60,200 bases of DNA. Origin: CAYWBI01 sp964456445. Lineage in GTDB: Bacteria > Calditrichota > Calditrichia > Calditrichales > J004. Below are positions 16,382 to 25,592 of this stretch, piece by piece; the first letter of the stretch is position 1, and every line of letters begins with the position of its first letter. The stretch lies in contig CAYWBI010000006.1 of assembly GCA_964456445.1 (NCBI GenBank), positions 1 to 60,200 of the forward strand, read 5' to 3'. Below the pieces are notes generated by a model. The model made no database searches. It was not told the DNA's origin and was given only the letters and a program-made list of their open reading frames with translations. A program made the translations under genes and the position numbers.

Positions 16382-18166
16382 CTAAGCCTGTTTGCTCAGA
16401 CGTTCTTCCTGATCTTTGTATTGTAACTTGTATAAATTATAATATAGCCCGCCTTGTTCGATCAATTCATCATGAGTGCCGCTTTCTTTAAGATGACCTT
16501 TATGAAAAACGAAGATTTTATCCACATGCCGGATAGTGGAAAGCCGGTGGGCGATAATAATTGACGTCCGGCCCTGCATCATAAAATTCAAGGCTTCCTG
16601 GATAAGTATTTCTGTTTCAGTATCAATATTCGCGGTCGCCTCATCCAGAACCAGGATTTGCGGGTTTACAACTAAGGCGCGTGCGAAAGAAATTAATTGT
16701 CGTTGACCCATGGATAAAATTGAACCACGTTCATTGAGCACGGTGTCATATCCATCTGGAAGGTTTTTAATAAATTTGTGGGCATTAACATTTTCACACG
16801 CCCGGACAACATCTTCACGGGTCACCGCCGGATTATGCAGGGCTATGTTGTCCAAAATGGTTCCGCTAAATAAAAAGACATCCTGTAAAACCAGCGCCAT
16901 CGAACTGCGTAAGTGATGTAAACCTATTTGCCGGATATCCTGACCGTCCAGCAATATTCGTCCTTTTTGAATGTCATACTGACGACCGAGAAGACTGATA
17001 AGGCTGGTTTTACCTGCGCCGGTATGTCCTACAACGGCTACGCTGCTCCCGCTGGGAATTTCGAAGGAAATAGCTTTTAGAACCAGATTGTCCTGATTAT
17101 AAGCAAAACTGACATCTTCAAAACGAATGTTCCCACTGTTGTGTTTTGGCAGGCTTGCATTTTCCGGGGAGGTAATTTCCGGTTTGGTATCCAAAAGTTG
17201 GAAAACCCGTTCGGCGGAGGCAATGGCCCCCTGTAAGACATTAAACTTGTCCGAGAGATCGCTGATTGGCCGGAAAAACATCTGAGCCAATTGGATAAAT
17301 GCTACGAGTGCGCCAAAACTCGCGAGATGTTCTATCTTTAAAATTCCACCACGTACCAAAACAATAGATAATGCCAGTGAGCTTACCAATTCGACAACCG
17401 GGTAAAAAATGGCATAATAGGCCACCGTGCGCACATGGGCGTCGGTATGTTTTTGGTTGATGATTTTAAAATCATCGTAGTTCTTTTTTTGGCGGTTAAA
17501 GATTTGTACGATGTTCATCCCGGTGATGTTTTCCTGTAAATAGGTGTTGATTTGTGCCAGCCTTCTGCGGATATCCCGAAAGGCCAGCCGAACTTTTTTC
17601 TTAAAAACGAGGGTAATCACAAATAACATTGGAATGACAATAAAGGTCCAAAGCGCCAGTTCTATGTTCATCTCCAACATGACCCAGGTTATACCGATGA
17701 GCAGAAAAATATCGCCAAAAATATTTACCACGCCCTGGGTGAACATCTGATTTAAAGATTCCACATCCGAGGTAACCCTGGTCATCAGGCGGCCTACAGG
17801 GTTTTTATCAAAAAAACTGAGTGAAAGCTTCTGAATATGTTTAAAAATATCCGCACGAAGGTCATACATCAAGCGCTGACCGATCAGTTGGGTGATGTAT
17901 GTCTGCAAATACTGGATAAAGAATATGGCAACAATGGCCGCGATGTATAAGGCAACCGTCCGGTTTAACCCGGCCCTGTCCCCATTTGGAATATAGACGT
18001 CGATAACGGATTTGGTAAAAATGGGGCCCACAAGCCGTAACGCGGATGTGATAAGGATTAAAAATACCGCCAGCGCCACCAAACCACGTGACGAACGTGT
18101 GTAACTCAGGATGCGTCTTAACAGGGTGGCGTCATAAACCTTTCCACCGATATCATCTTTTTGCAT
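16382..18166 (-). CDS. ABC exporter, fused membrane and ATPase domains
   Basis: This 594-aa half-transporter has six membrane helices (about 20-310) followed by a nucleotide-binding domain (about 345-585). Motifs seen are Walker A GHTGAGKTS, Q-loop LVLQDVFLF, signature LSMGQRQL (S-M-G-Q rather than S-G-G-Q), Walker B ILVLDEATANID and H-loop IIAHRLST. It is closest to the MsbA/LmrA or BmrCD type that exports lipids or drugs. Many such proteins come as heterodimer pairs; here there is one gene, so it would act as a homodimer unless a partner lies elsewhere. The substrate cannot be read from sequence. The 224-bp gap to the next gene holds nothing recognised. Confidence 0.93.
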   Translation of the reverse strand: MQKDDIGGKVYDATLLRRILSYTRSSRGLVALAVFLILITSALRLVGPIFTKSVIDVYIPNGDRAGLNRTVALYIAAIVAIFFIQYLQTYITQLIGQRLMYDLRADIFKHIQKLSLSFFDKNPVGRLMTRVTSDVESLNQMFTQGVVNIFGDIFLLIGITWVMLEMNIELALWTFIVIPMLFVITLVFKKKVRLAFRDIRRRLAQINTYLQENITGMNIVQIFNRQKKNYDDFKIINQKHTDAHVRTVAYYAIFYPVVELVSSLALSIVLVRGGILKIEHLASFGALVAFIQLAQMFFRPISDLSDKFNVLQGAIASAERVFQLLDTKPEITSPENASLPKHNSGNIRFEDVSFAYNQDNLVLKAISFEIPSGSSVAVVGHTGAGKTSLISLLGRQYDIQKGRILLDGQDIRQIGLHHLRSSMALVLQDVFLFSGTILDNIALHNPAVTREDVVRACENVNAHKFIKNLPDGYDTVLNERGSILSMGQRQLISFARALVVNPQILVLDEATANIDTETEILIQEALNFMMQGRTSIIIAHRLSTIRHVDKIFVFHKGHLKESGTHDELIEQGGLYYNLYKLQYKDQEERLSKQA

Positions 18167-18390
18167 ATGGTTTTTCCAATTTTATTTGACTACAGGCCAC
18201 AGTGCGCTTCTTCTCTCATTAAAAACCGTTAAACGATGTTCAAAAGTCCTGTCCATCGGCTGGAACTTCATAGATGATTTCGTAAAATTTTTTTATATAC
18301 AAACCGGGTTGTTTATACGTATGAAATATTTCGTTGCTAAAACAACATCCTCCGGGAACGTAGTAAAATCACGTTCCCAACTGGTCCTGT

Positions 18391-19530
18391 TTAAGTTTTG
18401 CGCATCCCGTTCAGAACATCGCAGATAATGGCCAGACCTTTATCAACTTCGTTTTCCGTAGTAAAACGGCCAAAACTAAAACGTATAACCGATTGGGTTA
18501 GCTCGTTTGTAAAACCCATGGCAGATATAACCCGTGATGGCCGGATACTGCCCGAACTACAGGCAGAGCCAACAGAAGCCGCCAGGCCGTGCATATCTAA
18601 GTTAAGCAACAGGCTTTGGTTGTCAATGCCGGGAAAGGCTACACTGCTGATATATGGCGACCGGGGCGCCTGTGCACCAATGATAATGGTCCCGGGAAAT
18701 TTTTTGATCAATTCACGTTCAAAAACACGCTGCAAAAGACCGAGGCGCTGCCATTCGCTATTGGCATCGGAAAACAATTCAATCGCGCGGCCCAGTCCTA
18801 CAATTCCGGCAATGTTTTCGGTGCCAGGGCGCCGGTTGGCTTCCTGCCCGCCTCCATAAAAAAGTTTATCAAGCGGCACCCCATCCCGAACAAACAAGCC
18901 GCCAACACCCTTCGGCCCGTTTATTTTATGCGCGGAAAATGACAATAAATCTGCCGGGAACTTCTGCAGATTTATGGCCATCTTGCCGAAAGCCTGAACC
19001 GCGTCACAATGAAAAATAACCTTTTCCTGTCGGCAGATTTCCGCAATTTCCTGAACCGGATATATAATCCCCGTTTCGTTATTGACCATCATGCAGGAAA
19101 CCAGTCCGGTATCCGGGCGTAAACGTTTTTTTATATCGTCGGTGTCTATTTTCCCCTGTTGCGAAACCGGGATAAAATCCACTTCAAAACCCGATTTTCT
19201 TAAGTGCAATACCGTCTCGTTTACAGATGGATGTTCTGTTGAGGAGATGACTACGTGTTTTTTCCCCGATAAAGGTTTTGATGTTAGCAGACCACGGATA
19301 GACAGGTTGTTGGCTTCTGTGCCCCCCGATGTAAATAGTATTTCCTTTGCCCTGGCCTTAATCAACGCTGCGACACTATCACGCACGCTCTCGATTTTTA
19401 TCCGTCCCTTTTGGCCTTCACGATGGACGCTGGATGGGTTTCCACAGCCGGTTGTATGCCACTCATAGATGGCATTGGCCACCTTAGGATGGATAATAGA
19501 GGATGCTGCATAATCAAAATAAATGGACAT
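18391..19530 (-). CDS. cysteine desulfurase (IscS/NifS family)
   Basis: This 379-aa PLP enzyme releases sulfur from cysteine as a persulfide for Fe-S clusters or thiolated cofactors and tRNA. The PLP lysine is K202 (FSAHKINGPKG), and the catalytic Cys is C324 in the group I loop SVGSACSSGS. FTSGGTEANN (67-75) and NETG (151-154) contact PLP. No iscU, sufU or mnmA is beside it, so its sulfur acceptor cannot be named. It lies downstream of the methionine operon on the same strand but 204 bp separate it from metX. Confidence 0.94.
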   Translation of the reverse strand: MSIYFDYAASSIIHPKVANAIYEWHTTGCGNPSSVHREGQKGRIKIESVRDSVAALIKARAKEILFTSGGTEANNLSIRGLLTSKPLSGKKHVVISSTEHPSVNETVLHLRKSGFEVDFIPVSQQGKIDTDDIKKRLRPDTGLVSCMMVNNETGIIYPVQEIAEICRQEKVIFHCDAVQAFGKMAINLQKFPADLLSFSAHKINGPKGVGGLFVRDGVPLDKLFYGGGQEANRRPGTENIAGIVGLGRAIELFSDANSEWQRLGLLQRVFERELIKKFPGTIIIGAQAPRSPYISSVAFPGIDNQSLLLNLDMHGLAASVGSACSSGSIRPSRVISAMGFTNELTQSVIRFSFGRFTTENEVDKGLAIICDVLNGMRKT

Positions 19531-19734
19531 GGATTCGGTCGTTTTATCAACAGGTCGTTAAGATACAAAAAATCGTTATATTAAAAAATTATCGGCCAAT
19601 CACCGCGGACGATTTAATAAAAATGATTTTTCGGGCCGTATGTCTTGTGATGTTTTCAGAACACTATTGATAGATGTCGGGACCGTCTGATTTATAAGAA
19701 GATTGGAAACATTTGGATATATTGAAAAAATATA

Positions 19735-20886
19735 TTATTTGTCACCTAATATTTCCCGGACACTCCGGGCAACTTGTTCATGCTCAATTAAGAAAGCATC
19801 ATGGCCATGATGGCTTTTTATTTCATGGTACTGTGCATTGGGTATAAGCGCTGCTAATTCCTTTTGTTCTTGGGCAGGGTAAAGGAGGTCGCTGTTAATG
19901 CCCATACAAATTGTTTTGGCCTTATATTTCGATAATACCTCGTTTAGTTTCCCACGGTTGCGGGCGACGTTATGATTATCCATGGCATTGGAAATGGTAA
20001 TATAGCTGTTCGCGTCGAAGCGTTGCGTAATTTTTTCGGCCTGATAATGAAGATAGCGTTCCATCTCAAAGGTAGGGGGGGATTCCTTAAATAGCGCTAA
20101 CCCATTTTCACCGGAGCCACTTTGATATACATTCCGACCATGTGCCTGCTGATACGATTGGAAACTACGATAGGATAGCATTGCAATTATTCTGGCGAGA
20201 CCGAAACCCTTTGCCGGTTGACTTTTATAATTGCCCCCTGCCCAGGCGGGATCATTCTTTATTGCTAATCGTGCCGCTTGGTTCAACCCGATGGCCCAGG
20301 CAGAATGTTGTGCGGAGGTTGCTATGGTTAACAATCGTTCTACCTTTTCCGGAAAAAGCAATCCCCATTCCAAAGCCTGCATGCCACCAAGCGAACCACC
20401 GATTACCAATTTCAAAACAGAAATATCAAGATGATCAAGTAACCGTTTCTGAAGAGAAACCATATCACGCACTGTAATTTCCGGGAACGATGCCGCATAG
20501 CCTTTCCCACTTTGTGGATTGATACTTGATGGACCGGTCGTGCCATAACAACTGCCTAAAATATTGCTGCATACAATAAAATATTTATTGGTATCCAATC
20601 CCTTGCCGGGTCCGATCAGGGAATCCCACCAACCATTATGCCTGGATAACAGACCTTGAGCATGATTGTTGAAATCTGAAGCATGTGAGTTTCCCGTGAG
20701 GGCATGACAAACTAATATTGTATTGGATCGTTCAGCGTTTAATTTTCCGTATGTTTCATAAGCCACATCTACAAAGGGAAAGGTATAGCCGCTTTCAAGC
20801 ATAAAGCCATTTAGTTCCACAACTTTTGGGACATGATAACCCTTATGCCCTTTTTGGTGCTGGTTACCGGGTAAAACTTTTTTCAT
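19735..20886 (-). CDS. metX: homoserine O-acetyltransferase
   Basis: This is a 383-aa alpha/beta hydrolase-fold acyltransferase. The nucleophile is S165 (GGSLGGMQALEWG); the oxyanion and entry region is HALTGNSHAS; the catalytic His is in SHHGHDAFL near the C terminus. It activates homoserine for sulfhydrylation by MetY. Whether acetyl- or succinyl-CoA is used cannot be settled by eye; pairing with MetY favours acetyl. The start overlaps the aspartokinase stop (ATGA), so it is the last gene of the SAM-riboswitch operon metY-ask-metX. Confidence 0.94.
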   Translation of the reverse strand: MKKVLPGNQHQKGHKGYHVPKVVELNGFMLESGYTFPFVDVAYETYGKLNAERSNTILVCHALTGNSHASDFNNHAQGLLSRHNGWWDSLIGPGKGLDTNKYFIVCSNILGSCYGTTGPSSINPQSGKGYAASFPEITVRDMVSLQKRLLDHLDISVLKLVIGGSLGGMQALEWGLLFPEKVERLLTIATSAQHSAWAIGLNQAARLAIKNDPAWAGGNYKSQPAKGFGLARIIAMLSYRSFQSYQQAHGRNVYQSGSGENGLALFKESPPTFEMERYLHYQAEKITQRFDANSYITISNAMDNHNVARNRGKLNEVLSKYKAKTICMGINSDLLYPAQEQKELAALIPNAQYHEIKSHHGHDAFLIEHEQVARSVREILGDK

Positions 20887-22292
20887 AGGATTGTTTCACT
20901 CTTATGGGTTTTTGTAATAAGATGACGATGAAATGCCTTTACGACCCGTTCTCCGTCTTCAGCCTTTACCAATGCGGATATATTGTGTCCTGAAACGCCA
21001 AGTGAAATATTAACCGGGCTCACTTCCTGCTCTTCCAGGACAGAAAAAAACAGAGATAAATTTTTTGGATTATCAGCAATTGCCAATCCAATTGCGCTGA
21101 CAATGCAATAATCAGGAATCATTTTTGCCAAGATAATATGATTTAACGAAATCTCATCCATAAACATATTATGGAATTCATCTCGGAAAGGGCTTTGAAA
21201 TTTTTCAGCAATAGCCACTGAAAATGACGCATCCGCTGAACTTTGATTTACCATAAACGGGCGTATTTTCAAATGATCAAGCAGATCAAAAAAACGGGAA
21301 AGTATGATGGTGGCCCTTCCTGGTTTTGCAACTTTTATTTTTACAAAAAGAACTTTTTGGACTGATGTAATAAGTTTTATGTTCTTATGATGCCGGTTGT
21401 CCATTGCCGTAATTCTCGTGCCGGGGCAGTTGGGGTTATAGGTGTTCTTCATAACAATGGGTATTTGTGATGTTTCCAAAGGGTAGATGGTATTGTGGTG
21501 CAGAACCTGAGTGCCAAAGTAAGCAATTTCAGCCGCTTCGTGATAATGAAGCTCGTGGATTAATTGAGCGTTAGGCAATAGCCGCGGGTCTCCGTCCAAA
21601 ATACCGTCCACATCGCTCCAAATTTCAACAATATCCGCATTGAGCGCTTTACCTATCAATCCGGCTGTATAATCAGAGCCATCCCTGCCAAGGGTGGTTA
21701 TTTCTCCATCATCATCCATCCCCAGGAAACCGGCAAGGACAGTGATGCATTCATCTTCCCGGTTTTGCAGTGCGTTGTGAATAAGTGACAGTGTTTGATT
21801 GTGTTCTACCTGTGCGGAACCAAAATGACTATTTGTACGGATTAATTTTCCCGGAGGAAAAGTGACCACCCGAAGTTCCATGCTTTTTAGTGCCGCCGTC
21901 AAAATGGATTGACTGCATTTTTCTCCAAAGCTTAATATGGCGTCACGTGTCTTTGGCGGACATTCTTGCAAAAGAGTTATACCATGGAGATATTTTGACA
22001 GTTGCAAAATTTCTGCCTCGATATATTTTATGCATGATCCTCTGGCCGTAGCGATGACAAATGTGTTTACAAATTTCACTTGCTTATCATGGATGTTATG
22101 GATCAATTCTTTGGAAACAGACAACGTTTCAATGGAATGCCTTATGAGATGTACAAGGTCGTTTGTTGTCGAACCAAGCGCAGAAACCACAACCACGGGC
22201 GACTCGGTTTTGTTACGATTGATTATATTAAGAACATTTTTATACCCATCGGTAGTTCCAAGAGATGATCCGCCAAATTTTAATACACGCAT
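20883..22292 (-). CDS. aspartokinase
   Basis: This is a 469-aa monofunctional aspartate kinase. The kinase domain (1-300) begins KFGGSSLGT (5-13) and has TTLGRDGSDYTAGLIGKAL for the aspartate/ATP site. The C terminus (about 315-460) holds tandem ACT domains (KIKVAKPGRATIILSRFF, then VSAIGLAIADNP), which usually mediate feedback by lysine or other products. It lies between metY (24-bp gap) and metX (4-bp overlap) downstream of a SAM-I riboswitch. This copy therefore appears dedicated to methionine synthesis; another isozyme may serve lysine and threonine. Confidence 0.95.
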   Translation of the reverse strand: MRVLKFGGSSLGTTDGYKNVLNIINRNKTESPVVVVSALGSTTNDLVHLIRHSIETLSVSKELIHNIHDKQVKFVNTFVIATARGSCIKYIEAEILQLSKYLHGITLLQECPPKTRDAILSFGEKCSQSILTAALKSMELRVVTFPPGKLIRTNSHFGSAQVEHNQTLSLIHNALQNREDECITVLAGFLGMDDDGEITTLGRDGSDYTAGLIGKALNADIVEIWSDVDGILDGDPRLLPNAQLIHELHYHEAAEIAYFGTQVLHHNTIYPLETSQIPIVMKNTYNPNCPGTRITAMDNRHHKNIKLITSVQKVLFVKIKVAKPGRATIILSRFFDLLDHLKIRPFMVNQSSADASFSVAIAEKFQSPFRDEFHNMFMDEISLNHIILAKMIPDYCIVSAIGLAIADNPKNLSLFFSVLEEQEVSPVNISLGVSGHNISALVKAEDGERVVKAFHRHLITKTHKSETIL

Positions 22293-22316
22293 TTTATCCC
22301 AATCTGTTTTATACGT

Positions 22317-23642
22317 TTAAATGATTGCCCGTTTCAAGGCAATGTCAAAATCTTCTATGATGTCATCGATATGTTCAATCCCTACCGAAACCCGGACCAT
22401 TTCCGGCAATACGCCCGAGGCTTTTTGTTCCGATGAACTTAATTGTTGATGTGTGGTTGACGCTGGGTGGATAACAAGCGTTTTGGCGTCGCCAACATTT
22501 GCCAGCAAACTGGACAACTGAACATTGTCTATAAATTTTTTACCGGCCTCAAGGCCACCTTTAATGCCAAAAACAAGCATACTGCCGAAATAATTTTTCC
22601 GGATATATTTTTTCGCCAATTGATGGTCGGCATGTGACTCCAATCCAGGATAACACACCCAATCCACACGGTCGTCATTTTCCAGCCATCTGGCCAGTTT
22701 TAAAGCGTTGCTGTTATGTCGTTCCACACGCAATGATAGCGTTTCCAATCCTTGCAAAAACAAAAATGAGTTAAAAGGACTGATGCATGGCCCAATATCG
22801 CGCAACTGTTCTACCCGTGCCCTGATTATGAAGGCAATATTATTAAACGGGCTGGCCGGCCCGAAAGTATCCCAAAAGCTAAGCCCCTGATAGGCCGGGC
22901 TGGGTTCCGTAAAAACAGGGAATTTCCCATTGCCCCAGTCAAAATTGCCGGAATCAATTATTATGCCGCCGATAGATGTGCCATGGCCACCGATCCATTT
23001 TGTTGCAGAATGGGTGACAATATCCGCGCCATGTTTGATTGGCTGCACAAGATAGCCCCCGGCCCCAAAGGTGTTGTCAACGATAAGCGGGATGTGGTGC
23101 TTATGGGCCACATCTGCAATAGCTTGGATATCCGCTATATTCAGCTTAGGATTGCCAATTGTTTCGATATGAATGGCCCTTGTTTTATCGTCTATTTCCT
23201 TTTCAAAATCTTCCGGCCTATCCCCATTGGTAAATTTTACCCCGATGCCTAATCTTGGCAGTGTAACTTTAAACTGATTGTAAGTCCCTCCGTAGAGGTA
23301 GCTCGTTGCCACGATATTATCACCGCTCTGTGCCAAAGTGGAAATAGCCAGGAACTGGGCGGCTTGTCCCGATGCAGTGGCCAGAGCTCCAACCCCGCCC
23401 TCAAGCGCGGCAATGCGGTCTTCAAAAACGGCTGTCGTGGGATTCATTATTCTTGTATAGATATTGCCAAACTCCTTGAGGCCAAACAATGATGCTGCCT
23501 GGTCGGCGCTGTCAAAGTTGAATGATGTTGTTTGATATATTGGAACGGCCCTTGCGTTTGTTGCACCGTCCGGTTGTTGGCCTGCATGCAATTGCAATGT
23601 CTCAAAACGGTATTTCCTGTCCTTTTTTACTGATGTCTCCAT
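22317..23642 (-). CDS. metY: O-acetylhomoserine sulfhydrylase/aminocarboxypropyltransferase
   Basis: This is a 441-aa Cys/Met-metabolism PLP enzyme. The PLP lysine is K215 in HSATKWIGGHG. YTRIMNPTT and the SGQAAQ substrate loop match the MetY branch rather than MetB, as does the length of about 430 residues. It forms homocysteine directly from O-acetylhomoserine and sulfide. It is the first gene behind the SAM-I riboswitch, with GAGG about 9 nt upstream of the ATG. Together with aspartokinase and MetX it makes a compact direct-sulfhydrylation branch to methionine. Confidence 0.94.
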   Translation of the reverse strand: METSVKKDRKYRFETLQLHAGQQPDGATNARAVPIYQTTSFNFDSADQAASLFGLKEFGNIYTRIMNPTTAVFEDRIAALEGGVGALATASGQAAQFLAISTLAQSGDNIVATSYLYGGTYNQFKVTLPRLGIGVKFTNGDRPEDFEKEIDDKTRAIHIETIGNPKLNIADIQAIADVAHKHHIPLIVDNTFGAGGYLVQPIKHGADIVTHSATKWIGGHGTSIGGIIIDSGNFDWGNGKFPVFTEPSPAYQGLSFWDTFGPASPFNNIAFIIRARVEQLRDIGPCISPFNSFLFLQGLETLSLRVERHNSNALKLARWLENDDRVDWVCYPGLESHADHQLAKKYIRKNYFGSMLVFGIKGGLEAGKKFIDNVQLSSLLANVGDAKTLVIHPASTTHQQLSSSEQKASGVLPEMVRVSVGIEHIDDIIEDFDIALKRAII

Positions 23643-23741
23643 GATATCGTACCTCTCTTTGTGATTGTTGATAGATGTTGTTTTTTATTCTTTTTATAAT
23701 AAATATGGGCCGGATTTTTATTGCTTGTTTAGAATCCGGGC

Positions 23742-23777
23742 AAAAAAAAACCCTCTCCCGGAGTATTCCAGAAGAGG
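23742..23777 (-). terminator. SAM-riboswitch expression-platform terminator
   Basis: On the minus strand CCTCTTCTGGA (from 23777) pairs with TCCGGGAGAGG (to 23752), an 11-bp stem with a 4-nt loop, followed by G and nine T. The 5' arm can instead pair with AGAAGAG at the 3' side of the aptamer, which would be the antiterminator. This gives the usual SAM-on, transcription-off logic. Confidence 0.93.
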
Positions 23778-23791
23778 ATCTAAAAAGTCTC

Positions 23792-23897
23792 TTCTCTCAT
23801 CTTCCATCAGCTTATTGCTGAGCAGGAATTAGCACCTTGCCATCCGGCAGGTTGCTAAGGTTTCACAGGGCCAGTCCCTCCACCTTTCTTGATAAGA
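23792..23897 (-). promoter_or_regulatory. SAM-I (S-box) riboswitch aptamer
   Basis: Read on the minus strand, the conserved S-box parts occur in order: CTTATCAAGAAAGGTGGAGG, GACTGGCCCTGTGAAACC, TTAGCAACC, AAGGTGCTAATTCCTGC and GATGAGA. The P1 stem pairs the TCTTATC at the 5' end with GATGAGA at the 3' end. It precedes metY-ask-metX, all methionine genes. The remaining leader (23898-24239) shows no other element; the metY promoter is probably there but I cannot place it. Confidence 0.96.
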
Positions 23898-24239
23898 AAA
23901 CTATATGTCGTCAGTCTATCTCAGATTTTTAAATTTCTCCTTTACAAATCTTGAAACTTAAATGTTTTTTATTATTACTGTAGTTTAAAGGGTAATATCC
24001 TGACATCCTTAAAAAGCCAACAGTTTTGTTTTTTGTTGATTTTTGAAGATGTTAACATTATTTGTTTACATTGTCAACTTTTTCATAAAGTTTTGTTGGG
24101 TGATACCCAATTTGAATAACATAAGTATTTGTTTCCGGTGGTTATCTACGGTTCGGATCGATAAGGGTTTTAGCAAGCTTTTGATAAAACACTGAAAAGA
24201 AGGATGTGCATATAATTTAAAAAAAAAGTATATTTGTTT

Positions 24240-24776
24240 ATGAAATTTAAAAACCTGATACGTATTACTTTTGGTATGGGGGGGGCTTTACTTTTAATCG
24301 CTCTTGCCTTTATTGTTTATGGCATAATCCTTGGGAAGCACACCCTTATTCGGGAATCGCTTATAATTGAAGCCCCGGTCGATGTGGTATGGAACAATGT
24401 GCATAATTTTGACGAGCACTCCAAATGGATGAAGGATCTCTCACCGCTATATAACTACAAACATAGCGCCAGGCAAATCCGCTATAACATTGGCGATAGA
24501 ACGTTGATGGTCAATCAGCAGGTGCGTACCCGCGAAAACGCCTATAGCATCGATTTTATCCGTATCGGGCATGAACGGTATGGGGAAATTGAAAATTTAA
24601 ACGGGAGTATTTCTCTGCATTCTCTTGCCGACGGGACAACCGAGCTGACATGGATTATTGACTATACTTTGGATACGATCAGCCCACGGGTGATAAATGC
24701 GTTTTTTGTGCGGCCCAAGCTAAAAAAACTAATCGATATCAACGCCCAGGCGCTTAAGGCATATATTGAGCATTAA
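24240..24776 (+). CDS. membrane-anchored SRPBCC/polyketide-cyclase-like protein (178 aa)
   Basis: One N-terminal membrane segment (about 10-30, GGALLLIALAFIVYGI) is followed by a START/SRPBCC-type domain. The domain has the typical IEAPVDVVWNNVHNFDEHSK opening, a central hydrophobic cavity region and the C-terminal amphipathic helix. Such domains bind lipids or other hydrophobic ligands; the ligand here is unknown. I took ATG 24240 over a TTG two codons earlier. No strong ribosome site is visible. It converges with the DUF5683 gene, 30 bp away. Confidence 0.78.
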   Translation: MKFKNLIRITFGMGGALLLIALAFIVYGIILGKHTLIRESLIIEAPVDVVWNNVHNFDEHSKWMKDLSPLYNYKHSARQIRYNIGDRTLMVNQQVRTRENAYSIDFIRIGHERYGEIENLNGSISLHSLADGTTELTWIIDYTLDTISPRVINAFFVRPKLKKLIDINAQALKAYIEH

Positions 24777-24806
24777 CGATAAGGCGGAAGGATTGTGGCT
24801 TTGCCT

Positions 24807-25592
24807 TTAAAAAGGAATTTGAACTGCGAGCCCAATATTTGTGTCACCGACTTGAATTTGAGGGTTATATTCTGAAAAAAGTGCATCGCCTACCGAAAGC
24901 GCCCAAATCCCCATCAGGCTGTATTGCATAAATCGCCGTGTTTTAGAAAGTGTGTTGTAATCATCATAGCGCTTGGCGATAAGCCCGGGATTGTTTTCCT
25001 GAAGGTATTTGGAGCGGCGATCACGCTCGATAGCATAGGTGATGCCTGTGATCAACGCACTTCCCCAAAAAGCGCCGCCCAGGATATATGCCTTTGACGG
25101 TTCGTGTTTATATAGCTGTCCCCAGCCTGGAAAAATCATCGAACGAAGCGCCGCGCCCGGACGTATGTCTTCTACAAAAATATATTTTTTATATGCCAGC
25201 AGACGGGATTTTTTTGAATTCTGTAAAAACTCTGTTTTTATCTCCTTGAAAAAACGTATGATCTTTGGGGATGTACGGACCGGGTCCGGTTCGAATTTCG
25301 GGTTAATGGACAATAAAGAAAAAAAATGCGCCCGGGCTGAATCGATCTGGGAAAGATTGTAAAAGGACAGCGCCATAAATTTATGGATGTCACTTAATTC
25401 CTTTTTACTAAGCAATTCCGGACGGGTCAACAATTTGTTGCCCTGAACGATCACGTCTTCAAATTTAATTTCGTTATATAAAAAACGGAGTTGAAAAACT
25501 TCATAATCCCGGTTTTGTGCAGAAAGCGTACTTAGCCCGCACAAGACAAGCGTAATATAAAGGATCAAAGATGCATTATTTGACATAGACAA
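24807..25592 (-). CDS. DUF5683 family envelope protein
   Basis: This 261-aa protein has a signal peptide (about 1-25, ending LSAQNRD) and an N-terminal helical region that resembles tetratricopeptide-type packing (KFMALSFYNLSQIDSARAHF). The C-terminal DUF5683 part has the PGWGQLYKHEPSKAYILGGA motif and further hydrophobic segments. DUF5683 proteins are widespread in Bacteroidetes-Chlorobi-type envelopes with unknown roles. It is the last gene of the five-gene operon starting at 30889 and overlaps the kelch gene by 17 bp, so it probably shares that operon's envelope function. Confidence 0.8.
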   Translation of the reverse strand: MSMSNNASLILYITLVLCGLSTLSAQNRDYEVFQLRFLYNEIKFEDVIVQGNKLLTRPELLSKKELSDIHKFMALSFYNLSQIDSARAHFFSLLSINPKFEPDPVRTSPKIIRFFKEIKTEFLQNSKKSRLLAYKKYIFVEDIRPGAALRSMIFPGWGQLYKHEPSKAYILGGAFWGSALITGITYAIERDRRSKYLQENNPGLIAKRYDDYNTLSKTRRFMQYSLMGIWALSVGDALFSEYNPQIQVGDTNIGLAVQIPF

